From contig NZ_PJAQ01000068.1 of assembly GCF_002836775.1 (NCBI RefSeq), positions 124,001 through 188,000 of the forward strand: a stretch of DNA of 64,000 bases, written 5' to 3'. This stretch comes from Colwellia sp. 12G3 (GTDB lineage: Bacteria > Pseudomonadota > Gammaproteobacteria > Enterobacterales > Alteromonadaceae). Position numbers and translations under genes: made by a program. This document shows, in pieces, positions 18,175 to 29,517 of the stretch. The notes under the pieces are model-generated. The model ran no database searches and was not told where the DNA came from. It saw only the letters and a list, made by a program, of their open reading frames with translations. Every line of letters starts with the position of its first letter. The first letter of the stretch is position 1.

Positions 18175-18707
18175 TACAGACCTCCTTTGGTTAGGCTAGA
18201 TTCACCTGAGAAACTGGTATATAAGCTATAAAACTTAGAGGCTTTTAGTGCTTTGACAATTCTAAATTTCTCAAAGAATGTCATGATATGCACTCGATAC
18301 TTCTCAATAATTAACTTGCTGATAAAATATATTGGCGCACATAAGACAACGCCTAAAACAAATGCACCTAATATATAGGTGTGATGCCAATGTGCTAATT
18401 TAAACAAGCTGAGTTGATATAATGAGGTAAAAAAATCAGTCAGGCCTGGCTGGGTAAGTATGGACTCACCTACTTGAACAATTATTGGAGATAATAAATA
18501 ACTCAGCCCTGAAAAGAAGCCAACTGCAAGAATAAAGCTACCTAAATGCACACGAATAATTAGCACAAAAAATATTATGACAATATTGTGTAACGTTAAG
18601 ATTGGCGATAAACCTACGATAAAGCCTAACGCAATGGCTAACGCTATTTGTCTGATAGAACTGTCACTGTTTAAGGCATGAAATAGCTTTGCTAGTAAAG
18701 TTAACAT
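18174..18707 (-). CDS. TIGR03546 family membrane protein
   Basis: The 177-residue protein has an N-terminal MLTLLAKLFHALNSDSSIRQIALAIALGFIVGLSP segment typical of DUF2062/TIGR03546 proteins and about four hydrophobic segments. The gene is the first of a two-gene operon: its stop overlaps the start of the TIGR03545 gene. The two families co-occur widely in gammaproteobacteria, suggesting one membrane complex. No enzymatic motif is seen. The ribosome site is AGGAGGTGAC just before the ATG. Confidence 0.78.
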   Translation of the reverse strand: MLTLLAKLFHALNSDSSIRQIALAIALGFIVGLSPILTLHNIVIIFFVLIIRVHLGSFILAVGFFSGLSYLLSPIIVQVGESILTQPGLTDFFTSLYQLSLFKLAHWHHTYILGAFVLGVVLCAPIYFISKLIIEKYRVHIMTFFEKFRIVKALKASKFYSLYTSFSGESSLTKGGL

Positions 18708-18785
18708 GTCACCTCCTGTTAAAATGTTTAAAATTTCTGATAATCAAAACCATCAAACTAAATTGACTATTGGTTAAGTTGCTTA

Positions 18786-19562
18786 TTATTCGCTTTCTTT
18801 ACGCGTAAAAACCCAATCATTGTCTTTAGACATAGCTTCGCTATATTGATAACCCGCCAAATCAAATGCCTTTATTTGCTCAATAGAGGTTAGCTTATTT
18901 TGAATGATGTAGCGCGCCATAAGACCGCGTGCTTTTTTAGCAAAAAAACTTATGATTTTATATTGACCATTTTTCCAGTCTTTAAATACTGGTGTAATAA
19001 TAGTGGCCTTCAACGACTTTGTCTTTACAGATTTAAAATACTCAGTTGAGGCAAGGTTAATGAGCACATCATCATTTAATTCATTTAACGTTTTATTAAG
19101 TTCATTTGTTATGATATCACCCCAGAATTGGTATAAATTATCGCCACGACTATTACTCAGTTTACAGCCCATTTCTAAGCGATATGCTTGCATTAAATCA
19201 AGGGGTTTTAGTAATCCATATAAACCTGATAAAATTCTAAAATGTTGTTGAGCATAATCAAAGTCTTCATCGCTAAAGGATTGTGCGTCAAGTCCGGTGT
19301 ATACATCGCCGTTAAAGCTTAATATAGCTTGCCTGGCATTATCTTGGGTAAAAGGTGTTGACCACTCCCCAAAACGTGCAGCATTTAATCCGGCCAGTTT
19401 ATCACTGAGTTTCATTAAGCTAGCAATATCGCTTGGTGAAAGCTTAATGCAGTCATCCATCAATAATTGGCTTTGCTCTAATAAGTTAGGTTGACTAAAT
19501 TTATCTGTAGCTAGTGAGGATTCAAAATCTAATTTTTTCGCTGGTGAAACAACAAGTAACAT
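18786..19562 (-). CDS. yaaA: Peroxide stress resistance protein YaaA
   Basis: The start at 19562 ([15 protein letters not shown]) gives 258 residues and matches the E. coli YaaA start; a longer frame from 19610 is not supported. Conserved blocks include [63 protein letters not shown] and [18 protein letters not shown]. YaaA (DUF328) lowers free iron and protects DNA and proteins from peroxide, and binds DNA. It stands alone here, divergent from tal. No OxyR site was identified by eye. Confidence 0.94.
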   Translation of the reverse strand: MLLVVSPAKKLDFESSLATDKFSQPNLLEQSQLLMDDCIKLSPSDIASLMKLSDKLAGLNAARFGEWSTPFTQDNARQAILSFNGDVYTGLDAQSFSDEDFDYAQQHFRILSGLYGLLKPLDLMQAYRLEMGCKLSNSRGDNLYQFWGDIITNELNKTLNELNDDVLINLASTEYFKSVKTKSLKATIITPVFKDWKNGQYKIISFFAKKARGLMARYIIQNKLTSIEQIKAFDLAGYQYSEAMSKDNDWVFTRKESE

Positions 19563-19828
19563 ATTTTTAAGCCGATTTTTGTTAGTACTTAATAACACAT
19601 AATATATCATAAGGTTTGAGCAAGTTGACAGTGTTTAATCCATGGCAATATATGGCTAATTAATCACGTTTGGCGTAACTTACAAACAAATACACAATAT
19701 ATTGCTAAAAATACCGCAATAAAGGGTGCTTTTTTATTTTTATGTTGTAATATTTCACCAGCTACGTTCATTATCGAATTTAGAAATGACCCGCAATCAA
19801 ATTTCCAGAATAATACTAAGGTAACGCC

Positions 19829-20791
19829 ATGACAAATTCTTCATCACAGCTTGCACAATTAAAACAAATGACCACGGTTGTGGCTGACACAGGTGACATT
19901 GAAGCGATAGCAAAATTTCAGCCTCAAGATGCTACAACCAATCCTTCGCTTTTATTAAAAGCCGCTTCGATAGCTAACTATCAAGGGCTAGTTAAAGACT
20001 CTGTTGCTTGGGCAAAAACACAGTCAACTAGTGCTGAACAACAAGTTATTGATGCTGCAGATAAGCTGTCAGTATTAATTGGTCTAGAAATTCTAAAAAT
20101 TGTCCCTGGCCGTATCTCTACTGAAGTTGATGCGCGATTATCTTTTGATACTGAGGCATCAATTACTAAGGCGCATAAACTAATCGCTATGTATCACGAA
20201 GCAGGTATTAGTAATGATCGAATACTGATTAAACTTGCTTCTACTTGGGAAGGCATTAAAGCGGCAGAGCAACTTGAACAAGAAGGCATTAATTGTAACC
20301 TAACTTTACTCTTTAGCTTTGCACAAGCACGTGCCTGTGCTGAAGCTGGCGTTTATTTAATTTCTCCGTTTGTCGGTCGTATTCTTGACTGGCACAAAAA
20401 AGATAGTGGTCGTAATGACTATGCAAGTTTTGAAGACCCTGGTGTTGTCTCAGTAACGAGTATTTATAACTATTATAAACAACAAGGCTTTAATACCGTA
20501 GTGATGGGCGCAAGCTTCAGAAATATTGGTGAAATCCTTGAGTTAGCGGGTTGTGATCGTTTAACCATCAGCCCACAATTGATGGATGAATTAGCCAATA
20601 GTACTGACACTGTTGTGCAGAAGCTAACGACTTGTGAAGCAACAGCAGAAAAAGAAGCCGTGTTAAGCCAAGCACAATTTCGCTGGTTGATGAATGAAGA
20701 TGCGATGGCAACCGAGAAACTTGCTGAAGGTATTCGTAACTTTGCAATTGATCAAGTCAAACTTGAGAAACAATTAGCTGAAATGCTCTAG
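19829..20791 (+). CDS. tal: Transaldolase
   Basis: Transaldolase moves a dihydroxyacetone unit between sugar phosphates in the non-oxidative pentose phosphate pathway. The 320-residue protein has the [12 protein letters not shown] motif (about 34-45) and the Schiff-base lysine K135 in RILIKLAST, with ...[27 protein letters not shown] further on. Length and motifs are those of TalB-type class I enzymes. Ribosome site AAGGTAACGCC. It is followed by a clean terminator, so it is monocistronic. Confidence 0.96.
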   Translation: MTNSSSQLAQLKQMTTVVADTGDIEAIAKFQPQDATTNPSLLLKAASIANYQGLVKDSVAWAKTQSTSAEQQVIDAADKLSVLIGLEILKIVPGRISTEVDARLSFDTEASITKAHKLIAMYHEAGISNDRILIKLASTWEGIKAAEQLEQEGINCNLTLLFSFAQARACAEAGVYLISPFVGRILDWHKKDSGRNDYASFEDPGVVSVTSIYNYYKQQGFNTVVMGASFRNIGEILELAGCDRLTISPQLMDELANSTDTVVQKLTTCEATAEKEAVLSQAQFRWLMNEDAMATEKLAEGIRNFAIDQVKLEKQLAEML

Positions 20792-20829
20792 TAGATACTC
20801 TCTATATTTCGAACAAATAATGACTATTT

Positions 20830-20864
20830 AAAGCGCATGTTTTATAAAAAACATGCGCTTTTTC
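20830..20864 (+). terminator. Terminator after tal
   Basis: Stem AAAGCGCATGTTTT / AAAACATGCGCTTT, partly closed through an AT loop, followed by TTTCGTTTT. It begins about 40 bp after the tal stop. Confidence 0.9.
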
Positions 20865-20966
20865 GTTTTCATGACTAAAAAACTGTGGTAGAAATAGTAC
20901 TAAGCCTAACGGCTTATAGAAAAGGCATTTGTTTTTCGATGTGATGGTAAAAATAAGGGGCACTTA

Positions 20967-21140
20967 ATGGATAAGATAAACCAAGTTTTAAAATCAACAA
21001 GTCAAATAGCACATAAACGCGCAACATCAACAACTAAAAGAAAATGGCGAGAAATTGAATCAATTCGAGATAAATTTCAGCTAGAAAAAGATCTGCGCAT
21101 GTACGAAGACTCATTAGAGCATATGTTAGAAGAGTTTTAG
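20967..21140 (+). CDS. Small DUF3545-type protein
   Basis: This 57-residue gene (MDKINQVLKSTSQIAHK...) has a good ribosome site AAGGGGCACTTA. Its middle, KRKWREIESIRDKFQLEKDL, is the signature of DUF3545, a family of short basic helical proteins found in Vibrio, Shewanella and relatives. Strongly charged helices and no signal peptide suggest a cytoplasmic protein, perhaps nucleic-acid or ribosome associated; that is inference only. It is enclosed between the tal terminator and its own terminator, so it is an independent transcript. Confidence 0.85.
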   Translation: MDKINQVLKSTSQIAHKRATSTTKRKWREIESIRDKFQLEKDLRMYEDSLEHMLEEF

Positions 21141-21175
21141 CCTGATAAATAGGTCAGTAAAAACCACGTAAAACA

Positions 21176-21203
21176 CAAAAGCCCAGTATACTGGGCTTTT
21201 TTA
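21176..21203 (+). terminator. Terminator after the DUF3545-type gene
   Basis: Perfect stem AAAAGCCCAGTA/TACTGGGCTTTT with a minimal loop and a T run, 35 bp past the stop. Confidence 0.92.
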
Positions 21204-21298
21204 TGGCTAGAATTTGCTCGCTATAAAATAAGTAACTTGTTGACAAAATTCAAACACCCGTTTAAATTTTATTTACAGTTTTATCTATAAACAAACCT

Positions 21299-22102
21299 AT
21301 GCCAAAAAATGTAATCAATTTTGCCCACGCAAATGGTTTTCCTACGGGAAGCTATCAAACATTATTTAATTATCTGCCTGACAATACCCAAGTTATCGCA
21401 TTAGATAAATATGGACATGATCCGAAAAAGCCCGTTAACCATAATTGGCAAGCGCAAGTTGAAGAGCTAATAACTTATGTTGAGGGGCAACAAGTTGATA
21501 GTAATAAAGTCATTTGCCTTGGTCACTCATTTGGCGGCGTAATATCTTTTATTGCCTGCTGTCAGAGACCTGACTTATTCAAAGGCCTTATTATGCTAGA
21601 TCCGCCAGCACTTAGTGGAGTTGGCGCATTAGCGGCGAGGTTATTGAAGAAAACAAAATGGATAGATAAATTTAGCCCCGCAGGTAGAGCTCAAAATCGC
21701 CGCAGTCATTGGCCTTTAGGCTCTGATATTGCATCAAGCTTTGCTCGAAGAAAGCTTTTCAGACCATTTGATAGTCGTTGTTTAGGCGATTATATAACCT
21801 ATGGTATTTGTGAGCGTAATAATCAATTAGAGTTAGTATTTGATGCCCAAGTTGAAGCGGATATTTTTAGGAATATTCCGTCAAACTTACCCAGTTATAA
21901 AAATAAATTAACCGTACCTGCAGCTTTGGTTTACGGAGAGACAACCGATGTTTTCCCCCACCATATTTTTCGTAAGTTTATAAAATTGAATAAGCACATA
22001 AAACTAAAGACAGTTACCGGAGGCCATATGTTCCCCCTCGAAAGTCCAAAGCAAACAGCTAAGTTAATCGCTGAAATTATAGAGGGTTTTCCTGATACTT
22101 AG
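21299..22102 (+). CDS. Alpha/beta hydrolase
   Basis: The 267-residue protein has the alpha/beta-hydrolase fold: an oxyanion-type HANGFPTGSY loop at residues 10-19, the nucleophile elbow GHSFGG with Ser77, and a C-terminal VTGGHMFPLE that carries the catalytic His. An acid in YGETTDVFPH (about 225) is the likely third member. It lacks a signal peptide, so it is cytoplasmic. The substrate (ester, lactone or thioester) cannot be told from the sequence. It is a single gene with a shared terminator after it. Confidence 0.85.
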   Translation: MPKNVINFAHANGFPTGSYQTLFNYLPDNTQVIALDKYGHDPKKPVNHNWQAQVEELITYVEGQQVDSNKVICLGHSFGGVISFIACCQRPDLFKGLIMLDPPALSGVGALAARLLKKTKWIDKFSPAGRAQNRRSHWPLGSDIASSFARRKLFRPFDSRCLGDYITYGICERNNQLELVFDAQVEADIFRNIPSNLPSYKNKLTVPAALVYGETTDVFPHHIFRKFIKLNKHIKLKTVTGGHMFPLESPKQTAKLIAEIIEGFPDT

Positions 22103-22137
22103 CAATATAGTTTCGTTACTCAGTTGTATTGTATTTA

Positions 22138-22167
22138 TAAAAAAGCGCGGTTACAACCACGCTTTCG
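22138..22167. terminator. Bidirectional terminator between convergent genes
   Basis: Stem AAAGCG-GGTT / AACC-CGCTTT with one mismatch and a 3-nt loop, flanked by A and T runs, lies between the hydrolase (plus) and the secreted unknown (minus) and can serve both. Confidence 0.75.
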
Positions 22168-22191
22168 CATTCAAAAAGACTTACAAACTAT

Positions 22192-22983
22192 CTAATATGG
22201 CTTATAAGAAATTACGATAAATGTTGTATCTTGTTGTGCAACTTTCAAACTATAAGTTTCAATATGCGGAATAAAATACAATGGTAAGTTTTCTGTATCA
22301 AAGCTAAGTTTGGCCAAATCTTCAGGGATTTTATTCATCACATAATACACTCCCATATTATTCTTTATTTTAAAGTCAGGAAGTGAATTTTTATAAAATC
22401 CTACCACTTTTTCTACACTGTCTTTTGTAGTGAAAGTAGCCACAGGTAACGTTGTTTTACCCATACTATTTTGCATGCCACTGCTGTAATGAGAGGACAT
22501 AGTACTTGGACTATAGACAGGTAAGCTGATTTTATCTTCAGTGCCTTCACTAGATTTTTTCATCAACGCAGCCATTTCTTCCATGCGTGCCATGCCTTCG
22601 GCCTGCTGTTTTGTTAATAGTGCTGCTCTTTCCTTTTCTGATAAGGCAGAGTAATCGACTGCTTCTTCCTGTTCGGCAACATCATCATCTGGAATGCATG
22701 AATCGAACTTAGCTTTTGATATGCCAAGTATTTCTGGTGCTAACTCCTCAATGCAATTCCCCTCCAGACCGTCTTTAGGAATACAAGCTTCTACCGTTTT
22801 TGTATACGCTTTGATAAAATTTGTTTCTGTTACGCCTAAACAGTTACTCAAACTGTCTAGTTGAACCGTTTGCTTCATCATATTAACGACCATTTCTACC
22901 ATTGCATCGTTTTTATCTGCTTTGGCTGTTACTGAGAAGCTAAGTAGTGCTGTTGTGACTATTATGGTGACTAGTTTTTTCAT
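22192..22983 (-). CDS. Secreted protein of unknown function
   Basis: I do not recognise the family. The 263-residue protein has a clear signal peptide (MKKLVTIIVTTALLSFSVTAKA). The first part holds four cysteines in two pairs (NCLGV...ACIPK and NCIEE...SCIPD), with repeated pattern LG(V/I)xxxxFxxx(Y/F)..xxxCIPxD, which looks like an internal duplication of about 40 residues. A Glu/Met-rich helix follows (about 115-150), then a C-terminal domain with VVGFYKNSLPDFKIKNNMGVYYVM. It should be periplasmic or surface exposed. The gene is alone, with a shared terminator downstream. Confidence 0.7.
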   Translation of the reverse strand: MKKLVTIIVTTALLSFSVTAKADKNDAMVEMVVNMMKQTVQLDSLSNCLGVTETNFIKAYTKTVEACIPKDGLEGNCIEELAPEILGISKAKFDSCIPDDDVAEQEEAVDYSALSEKERAALLTKQQAEGMARMEEMAALMKKSSEGTEDKISLPVYSPSTMSSHYSSGMQNSMGKTTLPVATFTTKDSVEKVVGFYKNSLPDFKIKNNMGVYYVMNKIPEDLAKLSFDTENLPLYFIPHIETYSLKVAQQDTTFIVISYKPY

Positions 22984-23162
22984 TAGTTTTAAATTCCATT
23001 TAAAAGTGTGTTTGACTTACTTTTAGTAAGCAGTTGTACAAGTGTTTTTAAATTTTCAGGGGGAATATAACAATGTTTATTTCTTTAGGAAAGTCCATAC
23101 CTTTTAATAGATAAAAATCTGTAGCCTTACGTTCGTATATGATTGCGATAAAATTTAGACAT

Positions 23163-23203
23163 AAAAAAGCACAGTTGCCTATAGAGGGTCAACCGTGCTT
23201 TAT
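23163..23203 (-). terminator. Terminator of the eno 3' region
   Basis: Arms AAAGCAC-GTTG and CAAC-GTGCTTT with an internal mismatch lie about 160 bp past the eno stop, with a T run on the minus-strand side. It follows two further hairpins, making a long structured 3' end for eno mRNA. Confidence 0.7.
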
Positions 23204-23204
23204 T

Positions 23205-23343
23205 TATCTTCCAGTGTGAACTATGAACTAATTCGCACTTGAAAGTATAATAAGGTAAGACTGAAGCTAATGGTTAAAAGAACAAGGCGCTTGCACGGAG
23301 CTGACGTTAGTCAGTGAGTACATGCAACGAAGTTATTTTAACC
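23205..23343 (-). ncRNA. Structured 3' region downstream of eno (possible sRNA)
   Basis: Between the eno stop and its terminator there are two inverted repeats. The larger spans 23272-23343: GGTTAAAAGAAC pairs with GTTATTTTAACC, then TTGCA/TGCAA and CTGAC/GTCAG around a GTTA loop. The smaller, AGTGTGAA/TTCGCACT, lies at about 23213-23242. Such a folded block ending in an intrinsic terminator could be a 3'-UTR-derived small RNA. No family is recognised. Confidence 0.35.
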
Positions 23344-23363
23344 AGAAGCAAAGGTATTAATTA

Positions 23364-24680
<1,317 letters not shown>

Positions 24681-24786
24681 TTATGACGCCCAAACAAAGT
24701 GTTGAGCAATAAAGGTAATTTTTAATTTTTCTGTGGCTACAGCTAATTATAAATGCGTAGCCTAATATTATTCTTAAACTTAAAGC

Positions 24787-24813
24787 AAAAACCGTAGCAA
24801 TAGCTACGGTTTT
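24787..24813 (-). terminator. Terminator after pyrG
   Basis: Perfect stem AAAACCGTAGC/GCTACGGTTTT with an AATA loop lies 15 bp past the pyrG stop and divides pyrG from eno. Confidence 0.9.
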
Positions 24814-24828
24814 ATATGGTGTTTTCGG

Positions 24829-26795
<1,967 letters not shown>

Positions 26796-26810
26796 ATGAT
26801 TTATTTTAAA

Positions 26811-27407
26811 ATGACTATAGAAAATTTAAACAATACTTTATCCGCCATTGACGAAATTAATCGCCAAGATCCGAATACAATATTATCTAACGGTAATAGC
26901 CAAGCAAAGGAATTGGTTTACGGGCAACAAATGACTGAGTGCTTAAAACAATATTGGCCTGAGGCAAACGAGTTATTACAAATTGCCGTTCGAGCGCAAC
27001 ATATTAAACGTTGGCAATTAAAGCGTACTGAGTTTAGCGACGGAAAAGCAGGATACTATCAATGGAGAATTGCACAGGGTAAGTTTCATGCTGAGCTAAC
27101 GGCAAGCATTATGCTTGCTCAAGGTTACACTACCGCTCAATCAGAGCAATGTGCTGCGATTATCAGAAAAGAAAATTTGAGTACCAATAGTGATAGCCAA
27201 ACTTTAGAAGATGTTGCCTGTTTAGTTTTTCTGATGCATTACTTTAATGAGTTTGCCGCTAAATATACCAAACAAGATAATGAAGCGAAAATTGTTCGTA
27301 TTGTGCAATTAACATGGAAGAAAATGTCAGAACAAGCTCATGATATTGCTTTAGGTTTAACACTACCTGAACATTTAGCTGTAATTGTGACTAAAGCACT
27401 CGCTTAA
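26811..27407 (+). CDS. DUF4202 family protein
   Basis: The protein has about 198 residues from ATG 26811 (an in-frame ATG at 26796 adds five). It resembles DUF4202 proteins: IDEINRQDPNTI, AKELVYGQQMTECLKQYWPEANELLQIAVRAQHIKRWQLKRTEF, KFHAELTASIMLAQGY and LEDVACLVFLMHYFNEFAAKY. Conserved His and Glu in AQHIKRW, FHAE and LEDVACLVFLMHYF suggest a metal-binding all-helical fold of the HD type, but this is inference. It is usually of unknown function. It lies alone, convergent with the YbaN-type gene. Confidence 0.78.
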   Translation: MTIENLNNTLSAIDEINRQDPNTILSNGNSQAKELVYGQQMTECLKQYWPEANELLQIAVRAQHIKRWQLKRTEFSDGKAGYYQWRIAQGKFHAELTASIMLAQGYTTAQSEQCAAIIRKENLSTNSDSQTLEDVACLVFLMHYFNEFAAKYTKQDNEAKIVRIVQLTWKKMSEQAHDIALGLTLPEHLAVIVTKALA

Positions 27408-27417
27408 GTTGCTTTGG

Positions 27418-27469
27418 AACCGAGTACAGTATGCTCTTTATAAGTAAAGACATACTGAATAACTCGGTT
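27418..27469. terminator. Long hairpin between convergent genes
   Basis: Outer arms AACCGAGT/ACTCGGTT and inner arms CAGTATG/CATACTG are nested with a further TTTA/TAAA pair around the loop. It fills the 75-bp gap between the DUF4202-type gene and the YbaN-type gene. There is no clear T run, so it may be an mRNA end-protecting structure rather than a true intrinsic terminator. Confidence 0.6.
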
Positions 27470-27482
27470 ATCTGCTTTGTGA

Positions 27483-27935
27483 TTATCTACTCTCGGGTAA
27501 ACGTGCTACAAAAATAAATGGTCCAATAATCAATGCGACTACAAGTGCAGTTAATAACATACTCTGCAGCATAAAAGCTGACCAGCATACTGAAAGAATC
27601 ATCATGAATAAGGCGATGCGTTTAGCTTTTTTTGGGATACTACGATATTTTTGCCAATCATGAATCATTGGCCCAAAGGTTTTATTTGCCAGTAATTTTT
27701 GTTGCATGCGCGGTGAAGATTTAGCAAAACAGGCCGCCGCCATGATGAGAAAAACAGTGGTTGGTAACACTGGTAATATCGCACCCAATATAGCTAAACC
27801 GACACAAAATAGTCCAGTGATGTTCAACAGTAGAACCTTCACTTTACTCTGTACAGAGGGTGACACAGGACAGGAACTGATGTTTATTTTTGCATCTATG
27901 GTTACTTCTCGCTCAGTACTAATCATTCTTTCCAT
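27483..27935 (-). CDS. YbaN (DUF454) family inner membrane protein
   Basis: The 150-residue protein has a cytoplasmic N-terminus of about 35 residues, then the DUF454 core: GLFCVGLAILGAILPVLPTTVFLIMAAACFAKSSPRMQQKLL, followed by FGPMIHDWQKYRSIPKKAKRIAL and two more membrane helices. The PVLPTTxFL...CFxRSSPR block is the family signature. Function is unknown. It follows the SPOUT methyltransferase gene by 25 bp with a ribosome site inside the gap, so the two form an operon. Confidence 0.82.
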   Translation of the reverse strand: MERMISTEREVTIDAKINISSCPVSPSVQSKVKVLLLNITGLFCVGLAILGAILPVLPTTVFLIMAAACFAKSSPRMQQKLLANKTFGPMIHDWQKYRSIPKKAKRIALFMMILSVCWSAFMLQSMLLTALVVALIIGPFIFVARLPESR

Positions 27936-27960
27936 ATATGATTACTCACCCTTAAGGTAG

Positions 27961-28560
27961 TTAATTGCCGATGTTAGTTTTAACTTTTGATGTGTTATTC
28001 GTATCACGACTTTTTCGAATCAAGGCATTGTCCGCTAACATTGAGTTTTTCTGATTAGTCAAAGATTTTGCTAATCTGTCATAGAGTAAAACATTAACCG
28101 TTGCCGCTAGATTCATACATCCCACAGTTGGTATATAAACCACGTCATCCGCTATATCAATGACGTCTTGTTTTACCGAACTATCTTCAGGGCCAAAAAT
28201 ATAAACAGCCTCAAGTGGATGAACAAAATGTGGCAGCGGCGTTGCGCCTTCCACTAAGTCTACACAAATTATTTTAGCAGACGATGGAATACTTTCCAGT
28301 GAGTCTTTAATACTTATAAAACTTTCTACCTGCAATAACGGGATTTTATCTTGCATGTTGAAGGTATCAGTTTGTAATGTGCGTTTATGATACTTGGCAG
28401 CTTGTGCATACCGATTACCGTTATAAATAATTTGATCCGCTTGATAACAACCTGCTGCGCGCATTACTGAACCAACATTAGTTGGGGTTTTTGGGTTAGT
28501 TAGCGCGATGGTAACGTGAGCTTTAGTTATAGTGCTTTTTTTAGTCATATTTTCGGTCAT
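27961..28560 (-). CDS. SpoU/TrmH (SPOUT) family RNA methyltransferase
   Basis: The 199-residue protein has the SPOUT motifs: motif 1 ALTNPKTPTNVGSVMRAAGCYQADQIIYNG near the start, motif 2 YIFGPEDSSVKQDVID (about 139-154) and motif 3 VYIPTVGCMNLAATVNVLLYDRL (about 161-183). Together these form the knotted S-adenosylmethionine site of 2'-O-ribose methyltransferases. The substrate RNA is not identifiable. It lacks the extra RNA-binding domain of RlmB, so it is a minimal TrmH/TrmL-like type. It lies 44 bp downstream of mazG. Confidence 0.85.
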   Translation of the reverse strand: MTENMTKKSTITKAHVTIALTNPKTPTNVGSVMRAAGCYQADQIIYNGNRYAQAAKYHKRTLQTDTFNMQDKIPLLQVESFISIKDSLESIPSSAKIICVDLVEGATPLPHFVHPLEAVYIFGPEDSSVKQDVIDIADDVVYIPTVGCMNLAATVNVLLYDRLAKSLTNQKNSMLADNALIRKSRDTNNTSKVKTNIGN

Positions 28561-28604
28561 ATTTTATGTCTTATTTCTAGGTATAAATGTATCGAGGACA
28601 CATC

Positions 28605-29450
28605 CTAACCTTGCTTTTCTTGGATTTTAACTTGCTGCCAATAGTTTTCTAACTCAGCTAAGTCATGTTCAGTAAACGTTTTACCTGATTTATTTACTTG
28701 TTCTTCAACGCCAACGAAGCGCCGGCTAAATTTTTTATTCGCCTGACGAAGCAGTGTTTCTGGGTCTTCTTTGGCATGACGACATAAATTTACTACCGCA
28801 AACATTAAGTCACCTAATTCTTCGGCTAGCGCTTTTTTATCAAGTGAGTCAGCTTCTAACTCATCCTTAACTTCTTGTACTTCTTCTTCAATTTTAGCGA
28901 AGACATCTGTCATGTTATCCCAATCAAAGCCGACATGAGAACAGCGCTTTTGAATTTTTGCGGCTTGAGATAAAGCGGGTAAATTTTTAGGAATGTCTGC
29001 CAATATGCTTAAATGATTCAAATCACTCGAGCCCTCAATAATCCCGTTTTTCTGCTGGTTTTTCTGTTGTCTTTCTAGCGTCTTTTCATTTTCCCAATTG
29101 GCTTTAATTTCTTCATCTGTTTGCAAACTTGCCTGAGCGAATACGTGAGGGTGACGTCGGATAAGTTTTTCACAAATTGCAGCGATTACGCTATCAAAGT
29201 CAAAGTGCTGTTGTTCTTTACCCAGTTGGCTATAAAAAATCACCTGAAAGAGTAAGTCGCCAAGTTCCTTCTCAAGCTCGACAAAGTCGCCTTGTTCGAT
29301 GGCATCGACGACCTCATAAGCTTCTTCTAAAGTGTGACTTGTTATAGAAGCAAAATCCTGTTTAATATCCCACGGACATCCCGTTTCAGGGTCACGTAAC
29401 TCAGACATAATCCAACGTAGTTTGGTTATTGAAGCTTGTTCATTTAGCAT
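28605..29450 (-). CDS. mazG: Nucleoside triphosphate pyrophosphohydrolase MazG
   Basis: MazG hydrolyses NTPs and dNTPs to monophosphates and pyrophosphate and clears non-canonical nucleotides. The 281-residue protein has two tandem MazG domains. The first has LRDPETGCPWDIKQDFASITSHTLEEAYEVVDAIE and the metal-binding ELEKELGDLLFQVIFYSQL. The second has FDWDNMTDVFAKIEEEVQEV and EELGDLMFAVVNLCRH. The EExxE and ExxD metal motifs are intact in both. It lies 67 bp after relA, the E. coli order; in E. coli it lowers ppGpp during starvation, which fits the pairing. Confidence 0.95.
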   Translation of the reverse strand: MLNEQASITKLRWIMSELRDPETGCPWDIKQDFASITSHTLEEAYEVVDAIEQGDFVELEKELGDLLFQVIFYSQLGKEQQHFDFDSVIAAICEKLIRRHPHVFAQASLQTDEEIKANWENEKTLERQQKNQQKNGIIEGSSDLNHLSILADIPKNLPALSQAAKIQKRCSHVGFDWDNMTDVFAKIEEEVQEVKDELEADSLDKKALAEELGDLMFAVVNLCRHAKEDPETLLRQANKKFSRRFVGVEEQVNKSGKTFTEHDLAELENYWQQVKIQEKQG

Positions 29451-29517
29451 TATAATTACTTCTTTTTTTACTTATTATCATTTTCAGGCGCCTGGATATT
29501 TATATTTAAGAGGTAAA

